The notes below the pieces were generated by a model. The model saw only the letters and a program-made list of their open reading frames with translations. It was not told the origin of the DNA and searched no databases. A DNA stretch of 64,000 nucleotides from Narthecium ossifragum. Lineage: Eukaryota > Streptophyta > Magnoliopsida > Dioscoreales > Nartheciaceae. A program made the translations under genes and the position numbers. The DNA is taken from assembly GCA_963920575.1 (NCBI GenBank), contig OY986963.1:3882896-3946895 (forward strand), in the 5' to 3' direction. Positions 23,871 to 35,000 of the stretch are shown one piece after another; positions within the stretch are counted from its first letter, which is position 1; each line of letters opens with the position of its first letter.

Positions 23871-24873
23871 AAGACTGGCATGTGGCGCTGGTAGTGGTTT
23901 TATACAAGTTGTGTATGACGGTGGTGAGATCCACCTTTCTGGGGTTTTGTACATAAACAATTTTAGATGTAGCCAGATAGCTTTGTTTTCAGATGGTCAG
24001 ATGTGAAATGCTTTAGTAGCCCAGGTTAACTTTATTTTTATATTTTTGAATTTAAGCACCGTATAATCATTCCATCTCGACCTATTTCTTTCTTTTGGCC
24101 AAGTCTACCGATGGTGCTAAGCTCTTGTCTATAGACCTGCAGTGTTTTAATTACTTTCAGGATCTGTCAGCAACTGATTGGATCAACTTATTACCTCATT
24201 GGCGGCAGCTATCTGCAAATGTCTACTACCTGCTGCAGGTAGGTAGTTAGCTTTTTTTCCAATTAGGTAAGTAGCCTTTCATCTTTCTAACTGAGTTTCC
24301 AAACTCATCTTTTCATGTTTTAAGCTCAGTAACTCATGTTACTTTCTTCAGGATCATTTTTTCTGGTTGGAACTAATTTCTCATCCAGTAATGGCTGTCT
24401 GCTGAACTTACTTAGAAGATTCATCATTCTGCTGGTTTTGTGTGTTTGAGCTGACCTTGTTTCAGGCTAGTTTGGTGTAATTATGTGGTGAGCTTTCTTT
24501 GCCTTCATGGCTATGGCAGCAGCTTTTGTTAAGTTCGTTCTGTCCTCTCTAGTCCCTGTGGGAGTTTTGCGGTCGGTAGTCAGCTGCTGAGATCTACATC
24601 TTTGAGTTTATAATCCCAGTCCCAGTGAAGACGAACACAGTACTGCTTGTTGGGAGGACAATAGTGCTTCAGAAAAGACAGCGCTCCCTTGTCATTTAAA
24701 TCAATATATAATGGGCTCCATAATTGTGGTCTGTGTATCTACTTTGATGGTTCTGTTTAAGATAACTTCCTTCTTCTAAGCTAGGGTGCATAAGGTGTTA
24801 CAAGTGGTTTTCATCTTTGCGTTGCAGCTGGTGTGCATTTACTTTGATGGTTGGGCGAGGTTACTTTTGTTTA
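23871..24873 (+). other. 3' UTR and downstream flank of the Agenet gene
   Basis: T-rich sequence after the TGA at 23868-23870. Additional non-coding exons are possible (AG/GT pairs around 24160-24240), but nothing fixes the polyadenylation site. No gene was seen. Confidence 0.4.
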
Positions 24874-24959
24874 GGGTATGTTTGGTTGCTTAGGGCCGGG
24901 TGGAGTTGAGTCATTTTTTGGGATGCAAACTCTTGCAAAGTGAAGTCCTGTGAAATGGC

Positions 24960-25115
24960 TCGTCAGTTTTTGTTGTTTGGTTGGTGTTTGAGTGAAGATT
25001 GAGTTGATTGATTTCTGAATTTTTTTGTTGTTTGGTTGGTGTTAGAGTGGAGGTTGAGTTGATAGACTTTTGGACTTTCTGATGTTTAGTTGGTGCTGAA
25101 AGTGAGGATACGTTC
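24960..25115. repeat. Tandem repeat near the left end of the 24874 element
   Basis: About 2.5 diverged copies of a ~60-bp unit, each with TTGTTTGGTTGGTGTT (or GATGTTTAGTTGGTGCT) followed by GAGTGRAGRTTGAGTTGAT. Such subterminal tandem units are common in DNA transposons. Confidence 0.6.
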
Positions 25116-26876
25116 ACCCTGATTAGGAGTGGTGAGTTTGTTCTAAAAGCCATCATCCCCACCTAAGTTTGTTCGGATGAACAAAACATCACAAATATTT
25201 CAGGTTTCTCCAGTCTCCAGCATAACATGTAAAATAATCTCTTGGTACTCATGCAGGTAGTTTAGTTCAATCTGGGTATGAGCTGTTCACAAGTGAAGAG
25301 TATAGGAAGAAAGGATCAAAATAGTTGCTACCGTAAGGGGTTTGATCTAACAGTAGAAATTTTTTTTATAGTTATCCATGGTAACATGAAGACATAAAAC
25401 TTTTTCCCGGATCCACAACTCCAAGCAACTGTATGTCCTCTGTCACACACAAAAGCAACTTAAAACAACAAATATGCTTCCTCATCATTAATGTTCAAGA
25501 AAGTGTAGACAAAGAATTACAGAACAGAATGCAGTATTGACGATCATCTTGAAATCATCAACTGTATTCGAGATAGTAGGCTGCTTTCATATGTTACAGT
25601 AACTTTCTTCTAACTCTAGTTTTTTACAAGCCATGATTCTACTTTCTTATTCTACAGCTCTAAAAAATCTCACAATCTAAAACAATTGCTAGATTCAAAG
25701 TTGTAAGGAGACCAACAAAAGTATAAGCTCGTATCTTGGGAAGGAAAACAACTATTTAATGCCGCAATGACCATCCTCTCTCTGCGAGACCATCCTCTCT
25801 CTCTGCAAGTGCTTAACGAACCCTTTTTGCAACTTCAGCGGCATCATTAAGGGGAGGATAGCTACAACTATCAGAAATCTAAAAACTGAAAGGAAAAGTG
25901 ATGATAAGTTCATGACACATATAGTACGAACCACAAAGGAAAACTACAAAGTATATATGCTTTGAGAAAAGTAGGGTATATAAAAGATGGGACCTGTTCC
26001 ATTAGTTTCCAGATGTTTAAGAACGCATTAACTTAATCAAAGGTTGGGTCAAAGGTTGGACAGGGACAAGACACTACCATTAGAACGAGAAGTGATAAAG
26101 CCACGTTCAGGGAATGTAGCTTTCAAAGTTAATTTTGAGAGAGAACTTAAATAAGATGCAGAGCTATTCAATCAGGTGATTCTCTAATTCCAGGAACTAT
26201 TCGATCAAGATAACTGGACATGCTGCTAATACAAGTCCAATCAAAGATTACAGACCTTTGGCTAGTCAAACACCAGTTACATTTGATGTAGTGACCACTC
26301 ATAAGGGCACAACACCAGTAAAAGACACTTAGGCAGCCTGTTATGACATCGAACTCATCAACTAAGAATGCCCCTCAAAACATCATAGACATACAAGAGA
26401 AAATTTCTTGTAGTCTGAACACTGGCGATGAAGCATTATTTGAATAATTCTTGCTTTAACATCAACATCAATAACATTGTAAAACTACAAAGATCTCGTC
26501 CAGTGTTATAAAATTAAAAAACAAAATAGTTCTCGCAATCCACGACAGAGTTTGACCTCCTCGCTAACTTCTCCAATAGAACTCTTCATGTTAATTGCCA
26601 AATAAAATACCTAAAATTAGATTTCTGGGATGCAAAACCAAGATTTCATACCAGATTCAATTAACCTATGCAAAACCAAGATTTCATACCCTAAAATTGA
26701 TACCGATTCCATATCGCATCATAGAAATTTAGAACCCTAGATGAAACCCTAACATTCTATTCACATAAAACTTATCAAAAACTCGATTAATCCAAAGATG
26801 GAGAGAGATAAGCTCGTCGTTGTCCAATGGAGGCCAACGAGAGAGAAGAACGACACCAAAAGAGAGGGAGGCGACT

Positions 26877-27026
26877 GGGACCAACATGTAGTGGAGAGCA
26901 ACCGAGCCGTAGCGTTGATGGAACAAGGAATCTATCTGGGACCAAGCACGCCGGTGGAGAGCATCGAGCCGAAGCGTTGATGGAGTTAGGCACGCCGGTG
27001 GAGAGCACCGAGCCAGAGGGTTGATG
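26877..27026. repeat. Three-copy ~45-bp GC-rich tandem repeat
   Basis: Three units, each carrying GGTGGAGAGCA (or GTAGTGGAGAGCA), then CGAGCC and GTTGATGGA, at about 26877-26922, 26937-26983 and 26984-27026. They give rise to short overlapping open frames that do not look like real genes. Confidence 0.7.
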
Positions 27027-27426
27027 GATCGAGGGAGGCGATCTAGGACCAAGCACTCCGGTAGAGCACCATGGAGGGCGAGAGGGATGATCGGAGAGAG
27101 CCGCCAACGGAGAGGAGATTGGGTTGGGGTTGGGGGTTGGGGGGGGGGGGGTTGAGGAGAAACCCGATGGTTTTTGAAGGGGCAGGACTAGAATCAATCG
27201 AGTGTGGGGGGGAGGGGGGGGGGGGGGTAGTCGATGGGCATTAATTCAGTTGCCCCAATCTACTGGGTCGACTCTGGGTTTTTTTTTTTTCAGAATCAAA
27301 TGACTGAGTAGTGGGCTTTTCAGGAGTCCAGTCTCTCCACTCTTTCCAATAAGGGTCCAATCAAACAACCTCAAGTGAAGAAGGTGCTGTTAGTCCACCC
27401 ATTCTTTATAACCAAACACCCCCTTA

Positions 27427-28333
27427 GGATGTTGAGATTTGCTTTGGTTGCTCGACAATGTTTACGGCGGACAAATGTATCTAACAGCTCGATCACGGCC
27501 AAGTAGGTGATCAATGTAGAATCTACAAGGCCTCATCAGCTACTAGCTAGACCTGATGGTCGGATCATGAGTTTGCCAACCAGTGCACAACATTAGTCCG
27601 CAGACTGAGTGGGTGGTTCCTGTAGAACCGGGTGTTCGATGTATTTTTTCCCCTGATATATAATCCAAGATACCACTACATCTACCTTGTGTTTTTTTGT
27701 GACGTAACATGTTCTCATAGCTAACTGGTCTAAAATTTTCATGCGATATTCATTTGGAGGTCCTCCGTGATTTCGGTTATCGGTTTCAGCCCAATAGAAA
27801 AATGAAATATTTCAATTTTGGTTTCAGTTTCATGCCGCATAAACCATATCGGCTGAAATAGTTCAAAGGATGTTCAACAGGGATGAAAATAGCCCAGTAT
27901 TGTACGAGTTTAGGATCCGATTTTGGATCGGATCCTACCGACATCCGATACCGTTACCGCCGGTGAGGCTTCATATATATAGAAGCCAAAATCCAAGGCA
28001 AACTAGTCCAGTCGTCAGCCTTAACGCTCACATTTCAACCTTCCTAAGTTCAAACTCCCAGCTCCCAGCCCGAGCATTGAGTGGATCGCGCAATGGCCAA
28101 GGACGGCGGCCAGTGTCCTCTTCATAAACGCCACCGGTCCTCGCCTTTGCTCCGCCCCAATACTTTTCTCTCTCTCTCACTCTTTCTTTGCATATTGATC
28201 GAATGGCATAAAGTTCGTTTCTTGGGTGGCCTCGCTTGGAATTTGCTTGACTTCATCGGTTAGAGAAGCATCAATTTAGCTGTAAGATCCATATTAGTCT
28301 TTAAATGGGTTGCTTGCTTCTGTGTTCATCGTC
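27427..28333 (+). promoter_or_regulatory. Promoter and 5' leader of the malate dehydrogenase gene
   Basis: A TATA-like CATATATATAG sits at about 27970-27980, within a stretch that also holds a GGATCCGATTTTGGATCGGATCC-like inverted repeat (about 27911-27935). Transcription would start near 28005. The leader then contains an upstream ATG at 28093 that opens a 57-codon frame ending at 28263, before the main ATG at 28334. The upstream frame begins M-A-K-D, like the usual cytosolic MDH N-terminus, but does not continue as MDH. Confidence 0.5.
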
Positions 28334-30933
28334 ATGGCGTCTCCCTCTCTGTTCCAGAGGCTCACGAGGCACTGTCTAATGAGTTCTCGGAGCGCCGAGA
28401 AGCAGCCCGTAAAAGTTTTGGTCACTGGCGCCGCAGGCAATGACGAATTCGAACCAAATTCTGTCTTTGCTCTCCTTTTCCTCTATAGATACATAGCGTA
28501 TAAGAGACTAGAAATCTTTGGGTGCTATTGATTTGTTTGTGATTGCGAAATTTAGTTAGGGTTTTTCGTATCTCAAGCGTCTTTTCAAAGCAAGCTTGTA
28601 AATACGATTCGCTCACTGGTTTAGTATGATCCTGCAGGACAAATTGGGTATGCACTTGTACCCATGATCGCTCGAGGTGTGATGTTGGGTCTCGACCAGC
28701 CTGTTATTCTTCACATACTCGACATCCCCCCTAACACGGATGCTTTGAATGGAATCAGAATGGAGTTGATCGATGCTGCATTCCATCTTCTTAAAGGTAT
28801 CATTCCCTCAGGATTCATAAAGCTGGATTTTTTTAGGGTGAAGAAAGAAGGAACAAACCTTATTAGTTCTCTGCGATTTGGATGTGTTGTTTCACCTGCA
28901 GGTGTGGTAGCTACTACGGATGTGGTCGAAGCTTGTACTGGAGTAAATATAGCTGTCATGGCGGGTGGGCTTCCTAGAAAGGAGGGGATGGAGAGGAAAG
29001 ATGTGATGTCAAAGAATGTCTCCATCTACAAAGCTCAGGCTTCAGCTTTGGAGCGACATGCAGCTCCAAATTGCAAGGTTTGTTGTAGGATTCTTCCACT
29101 TCCTTGACTTTTTGTTCATATCTATCGCCTATATGCATCTTCATTTACTATTTGCTTCAGAAAGAGTATTAAATTACATCACTACACGGAACACTTATGC
29201 ACAAGGGGTCTTCTTGAAGTCATGCTTTTAACATGACCTGATTAAATTCCAGTGATCAAATTCACGTGTCCAATCAGCTTTAGCTTTTGATACAATTGGC
29301 AATTTAGTATGATATTAGAGGTCATGGACTTTGCGTGCTGATTCATATGCTCAATTATACATTACGCAGGTACTGGTTGTAGCTAACCCAGCCAACACTA
29401 ATGCGCTCATCCTTAAAGAATTTGCCCCTTCTATTCCAGCGAAGAACATTACATGCCTTACACGGCTTGATCATAACAGGTCTCTTGGTCAAATCTCAGA
29501 GAGGCTAAATGTTCATGTCAGTGACGTGAAAAATGTCATTATATGGGGAAACCATTCTCACACACAATATCCAGATGTCAATCACGCAACTATCTCGACT
29601 CCAGGAGGACAAAAATCGGTCAAAGAGCTCATTGCTGATGATAACTGGTATGTGATCTCTTATCTGGCTCTTATCAAAATAAAAACACCTGAATAATGAC
29701 CCTATTGTTAAATAGGAACCTTCCTTACATGATGGGGTACTCTATGCATTGATTAACTTTACCTACTATCCATCCTTTATCCTTTCAAGTTCTAGGTGAA
29801 ATCTTATGTCTTTCAGTAGTCTTTGCTTAGGAAAATAGGAAAAAGTTTGACCTTTTCCATATGATCGTTGTAATGCTTGCAGTTTCAGAAACAGAATATA
29901 TTTCATCACCTTTGTATTACCTTTTTGAAGTCTTTGAATATTTGTCCACAAATTGAAGGCATGTCACTTAAGATGGTCAAAGTAGGAGGAACACCAGTAA
30001 GAGAAACTAAAATATCAGAAGCTGTCAATCAATACCAGAGTTCATTCTTTTGAATGATGCTAATATGTTGGGAAAGTAAATTCTTTGGTTTTCATACTTG
30101 TCCATGTACATTATTTTTTCAGTTTTTTCTACATATATATCTCTGAGATGCCCTAATGTCCATGCCAGGCTGAAAATTGAGTTCATCACCACCGTTCAGC
30201 TGCGAGGTGCAGCAGTCATTAAGGCCCGCAAGCTATCAAGTGCATTCTCTGCTGCAAGTGCTGCCTGTGACCACATCCATGATTGGGTTATTGGCACACC
30301 CAAGGTTAGCATTTGAAAAGATGTTAAGCTGTAGATCTTGTGTTTTTGCCTTTGCTGGTTAAAGTTTGTGATATTCTTGCATATTGGTTTCAGGGGACTT
30401 GGGTATCTATGGGAGTGTGCTCTGATGGGTCTTATGGAGTTCCACAAGGTTTGATCTACTCCTTTCCTGTTACTTGTGTGAAAGGAGAGTGGTCCATAGT
30501 CCAAGGTAAACTTTTTGTTTTTAGCGTTGGCGCACAAGTAATTCCAGTGAGTGTTACTTCCGTATGTCAAGGGACAAAATTCTTGTAGATTAAGTGAGAG
30601 TTGGTGACCCTTGCAGTGGATGGAACTTTTATATCCTGTAACAAAATAGCTAAATTTGAACCAATTTGATTCGTAGTTATTCTGGTGCGAAGTTGCCAGA
30701 GGGCCGGAATGATTCCATCATGTTTATATAAGTGATATATGAATTTGGGCTCTGATCATCTATTAGATACTAGATTTGTGGTAGAATATTATACATGCCT
30801 GGAGTTATTTGTGCTATTTGCTCAACTTTCATTGGCAGGTCTCCAAATTGATGAGTTCTCAAGAGAGAAGATGGATGCAACAACAAATGAGCTGCTCGAA
30901 GAGAAGACTCTGGCTTACTCCTGCCTTGCTTGA
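28334..30933 (+). CDS. NAD-dependent malate dehydrogenase, cytosolic type, 7 exons, 352 aa
   Basis: Oxidises malate to oxaloacetate with NAD. Exons: 28334-28436, 28638-28796, 28902-29077, 29370-29647, 30169-30304, 30394-30505, 30839-30933 (TGA); 1059 bases, in frame throughout. The nucleotide-binding motif TGAAGQIG is at residues 31-38. [20 protein letters not shown] begins about 149, the substrate/catalytic motif TRLDHNR is at 177-183, and the active-site histidine in [10 protein letters not shown] is His208. The C-terminus is [11 protein letters not shown]. These are features of the plant cytosolic family (usually about 332 aa, starting M-A-K-x-P-V). Here 20 extra N-terminal residues, rich in Ser and Arg and lacking acidic residues, precede the usual start, with a second Met at residue 16. 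The first intron (28437-28637) has a GC donor (CCGCAG|GCAATG) and AG acceptor; no GT donor would restore the conserved sequence. Conserved positions differ from the usual consensus in several places (HSHTQ for HSSTQ, WLKIEF for WLNGEF), suggesting a diverged isoform. Confidence 0.93.
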
Positions 30934-32028
30934 TGTTTTCTCGCAAAGGGTGGCAAATAAAAGCATGTCAGTGGTGCTTTACTTTCGATAGAAGCGTCTT
31001 CTAAAGCTGTGAATGAATCTTATATGTTTCCAAATCTTCTGAACCGCTCTAGTGAAATATAATGATAATATCTCTCTTTTCTCCAATTCCTTGGCTGTCT
31101 TAACTGACAAGCCCAAGTTACGTTACGTCCTAATGCTCTCTCCTTTCATGCTTGTGTTTTTTTTAATCTTATTTGGAAGAAGCAGCTATCAGACATGGAT
31201 GTCTGTCTTTCTTTGTTTCATTCATTCATACGTCCACGAACTCAAAGAATAAGAGTTTGAAGCAAAGACGAAGCAAATCTTCATCTCGCGCTTGAAAGGG
31301 CTTCTCATGACTCGAAAGTACCGTGGAAGTACCCCTTGCAGCTCTCGAAAGGGCTTCTCATGACATGAAATAAGGACATCACCCTGATCTCTATGGAGGT
31401 TACTGTGAAGGCGAAGGCGTTACCTTGGATACTCTACGTGGTGTTTGCGACCAGCTGTAGACATCAGCAACACTTCTTCACTCAAGTTTTTCGCTCTCAC
31501 GTTGCAGATTACAAAGTACAAAGAAAAACATAACCAGTTACACACACGTCTTTGTGTGCTACTCATGCTATTAATAAGTTTACTACGTGGAACCCTCAAA
31601 CAAAACTGGGCTCCAACTTACAGTTCATAACAATTGCTTACTAGCATACAGAGATCCCGTTGCCAGCTAAAAACTGGTGCTTAAAGTTAAAAAAATAAGT
31701 TATATATTACAGCAGCAATGCATCACTCTGTCCTTTAAGCTCCAGATCGACTTACTCTATTTTGCCCATCTTGTTATACATTCAAGATGCAGCTTCATCT
31801 CCCATTGAGGTGATGAGTTTTATATAGTGCAATCTAATCTGACTTAGGTCGTAGCCACAACAAGTTGATTGTCTCAATTCAACGTCCACATTTGTCTACG
31901 TGTTAATGATGTCAATGTCATCTAGGATGCAAAGAATTTAAGTCATGCCCTCTTCCTATTTTCCTCTTAATCAACCTGCAGGGTGATTACTCCTCCATCA
32001 TACCCTAATATTTCTCTTCGCTCGTAGG
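30934..32028. other. Convergent intergenic region between MDH and O-fucosyltransferase genes
   Basis: Contains the 3' ends of two convergent genes. A 20-bp direct repeat (GAAAGGGCTTCTCATGAC core) occurs at about 31293 and 31338. No gene was seen. Confidence 0.5.
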
Positions 32029-35000
32029 CTAGCTAAGTAATCCAGGTGACTTTTCACCTAACTCTTCTTTCTCTTGTTGAGCATGTAATGAGTTTGTTTG
32101 CGATCCTGCATCTATCTGTCCTACAGGTGAAGTTTCTCCATATTTCTGAACATCAAATTTCTTGCAAATACAAGATGATGGGAATTCATGGAATTCACCT
32201 CTTCCTGGTCTCATCTCATCGGGTTCTCCCATAAAACCTCTTTGATACCGCTTGACCTTTCCAGCAAAGGTCTCCCAGTCCATCTGATGCCGTGCCTTTA
32301 ATAACGAGCTTAACTTCTTTGCATTTGGTCTTATGGTCCTCTTGTGCCCCATGTACCTCCTGTAAATTCCAACATAAGCAAATGAAACGAATTAGTCATG
32401 TGTCCCATAGTGTGAGCACAGCTTGCAGCAAAAATTAAATGAAGAGAAGATTCCATAACCAACTCATTTATCTGCGTGCTAAAGCTTTATTTATTTATTC
32501 ATTTATTATCTAATTGAGCCTTCCTTGCGACCATGTTTTCAACAGGACTGGAACTCAAGGCCACCTCATACAAGACATTCTTAGTTCTTACATAAACATG
32601 CTAACCACCTACTACCTCACACAAGATGTATCTTTTTTTTTTGTATGCTAAAGTTATTCCACTTTAGCATACAGATACATAACACATGCTAACCGGGGGG
32701 GGGGGGGGGGGGCACATGGGCACATGGATGGGAATTGGTGGATGAAGAAGAAATACATGATGACCATTCCAAAGAAATACCGAGATAAATTCCATGTCAC
32801 AATACCAGATATGGCTGCCAATATTGCGTTATCCTGGGACAACAAAGAACTGAGATGCCACAAATTAAAGAAAAATGACCTTGGATTGGAACAGTGCCCA
32901 TTTTAAATCCAAAATCAATGAGCTATTTATATTTAATTCCTGCTACAAAGATGCTTAATGACTACAAAAACATGCAGCTACAACTGTTACGTAGGCAAAA
33001 CTGATGGGCACAAAAATACCTAACCATTCAATAAAGCAACAATAATGACCATATAGAAAGCTCCAAGCTCTACCAAAAGCAATTCACATCATGTCCAAAG
33101 CAATTGCAACATCGTTACGACATCTTTACACATTCATTATTACTGTCAGTTGGGAGTGCTGAATGATTTCAGCTGACGAGAACCAGCTCATGTATTATAT
33201 GTTACAAGAGGGAAGGAGGATAAGGAAACATCAGAGAAAGCATTAAATCTATGTGGATTCCAGCATTCACAGGGGCAATCAGAGAGTATCAGAGGGTACT
33301 TTGGAAGAGCTCTAGCGATTTAGACTGTCATCCATTTTCTTAATAAACTTTGAGGGCATTATGCATAGAGTTATATAGATCAAAAAAGAAACTCAATATC
33401 AATATTCCGGGCAAAGCGGCACTAAATATGTACTATGCGAATCAGTTATAAGATTCAACTGAGTGCTTCACATCATAAATACAAGATGGTAAGACTTCTC
33501 ACCAATATTGGGTCAACAGAAAGTAAAAGCAACTTGGAGAAGTGACAAGAGAACAGTACTTTACTTCGGTTTCAAAACCATACCTTCTGCCAGCAAGAAT
33601 CTTGGCCATGTTCCCATTGTTATTGGTGACAAACACATCACTCTCATCACAAACAATGTAGTCAACCGCAGCAAGACGAGAAGAGAATGGAAGAAGGGGT
33701 TTCAGATCATTTCCAGCAAGCATCTCCTTTGTGTAGAGGTTTGGAAAGAGGCCTCTCAGGGGCTGCAGGGTTTGTTCTCCTCCATATATCTCCCCAGATG
33801 CGATGTAAAGGTATGAATCATTCCCAAAACCAAGTGCTTTCAGCATCAAACCAACCTCATATGGAGTCAATGGACACTTTCCTCTACTACGCTCACCATC
33901 AGCACTCAAATCCTGCCAAATATCAATAACAATTTAATCATGTTGGTGATTATCTCTGCACTCTGTAAACGCTCTAACCAATTCAACAAGTTTGGGCAAC
34001 TTAAGCAATCTAAACTTCAGAACTAACATAGCTCCCTTTTACAAATGGATGAATTTCAACTCTGCATCGAGAATCTTCAATTAACTGCTTGAAAATCCTG
34101 TGCACATGAAATCCTTGTACAATATTAGTTTCTCATTACAACTTTTCTTCCTTGTTTTTCTCTTTCGTCATTATATTCTAAGAGTGAAGAAAATTAACAT
34201 TATGAAAAATTGACAACCATTTTTTATAAGAACATGAATTCGAGGAGATCATAGCTTTAAATTCTATATTCATACCAGTTTTTAGTCCTAATCTGCCTAA
34301 ACATTCTTTTCTTCCAACTAGGAGCTATGAAGTCACCTAGCTGCTTGGGTTCAGAAGCCAACTTTTAGTATCTTGACCGGGTGGCCTTCACCATGCCCAA
34401 CCACTTATATAATATAAAACAGGATAAACTATTTGCACAAATAGCGGTGCTTCAAGATATAGTGGGGAAAAAAAGCACCGAATTGCCCCACAAGCATCCA
34501 TGGAACTACTTAACAACAATATTTTAAAAAGCATCAATAATGCTACATTAGTTCATTGAAGACGCAGATCATGTCAATGTGCATGAGAAAACCTTGACAA
34601 GCAGCTACAACTGTAGAAGCTAATGTCCAAATGTAATTTATATAATTCTGGCAAAAATTCATGTGGTAGCATCTCCAAGCTGATGCTTAACCATGCAAAA
34701 GATTGATCAGATATAGCGACGGTCGGGATAATATTCTTACTGGTAGTGTTGCCCACCGTTTTCTTATGGCACCCAACTCGTTGCGCTCTTTCTCCCCACC
34801 ACCATAGTAACAACCAGAAAATGCAAGCATATCAGGCTCAAACCTGTAATATTTATGACAAGAAAGAAAAGGAAAGAGGCAATAGTGGAACAAGTCAGAA
34901 GTAGATCGATGAGCAAATAGTTATACCAGCATGAAGAACAGGTAGATCCAGCATGAAGTACACTGACATCAGATAAATTCTGTACAAGAACATATCTACT

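Larger units (their letters stand above)
24874..27423. mobile_element. Probable PIF/Harbinger-type non-autonomous element, 2.55 kb, TTA target site
   Basis: The left end GGGTATGTTTGGTT and the right end AACCAAACACCCCC form a short imperfect terminal inverted repeat. Each is bordered by TTA (24871-24873 and 27424-27426), the typical target duplication of PIF/Harbinger elements. No transposase frame was found. The interior has a ~60-bp tandem repeat near the left end, AT-rich unique sequence, and a GC-rich block (about 26780-27240) with its own tandem repeats and long G runs. The similarity of the two ends stops after about 16 bases, so two separate smaller insertions cannot be excluded. Confidence 0.55.

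Noticed and set aside
26787..27197. Pro-rich 136-codon minus-strand frame
   Set aside because: Arises from a three-copy GC-rich tandem repeat and G runs; no domain.
31080..31110. Short similarity between DNA after the MDH gene (translates LAVLTDKPK) and the end of the PDRG1-like gene (LVTLTDKPK)
   Set aside because: Only about 20 bases match, with differences; no further similarity on either side, so chance is the simpler explanation.
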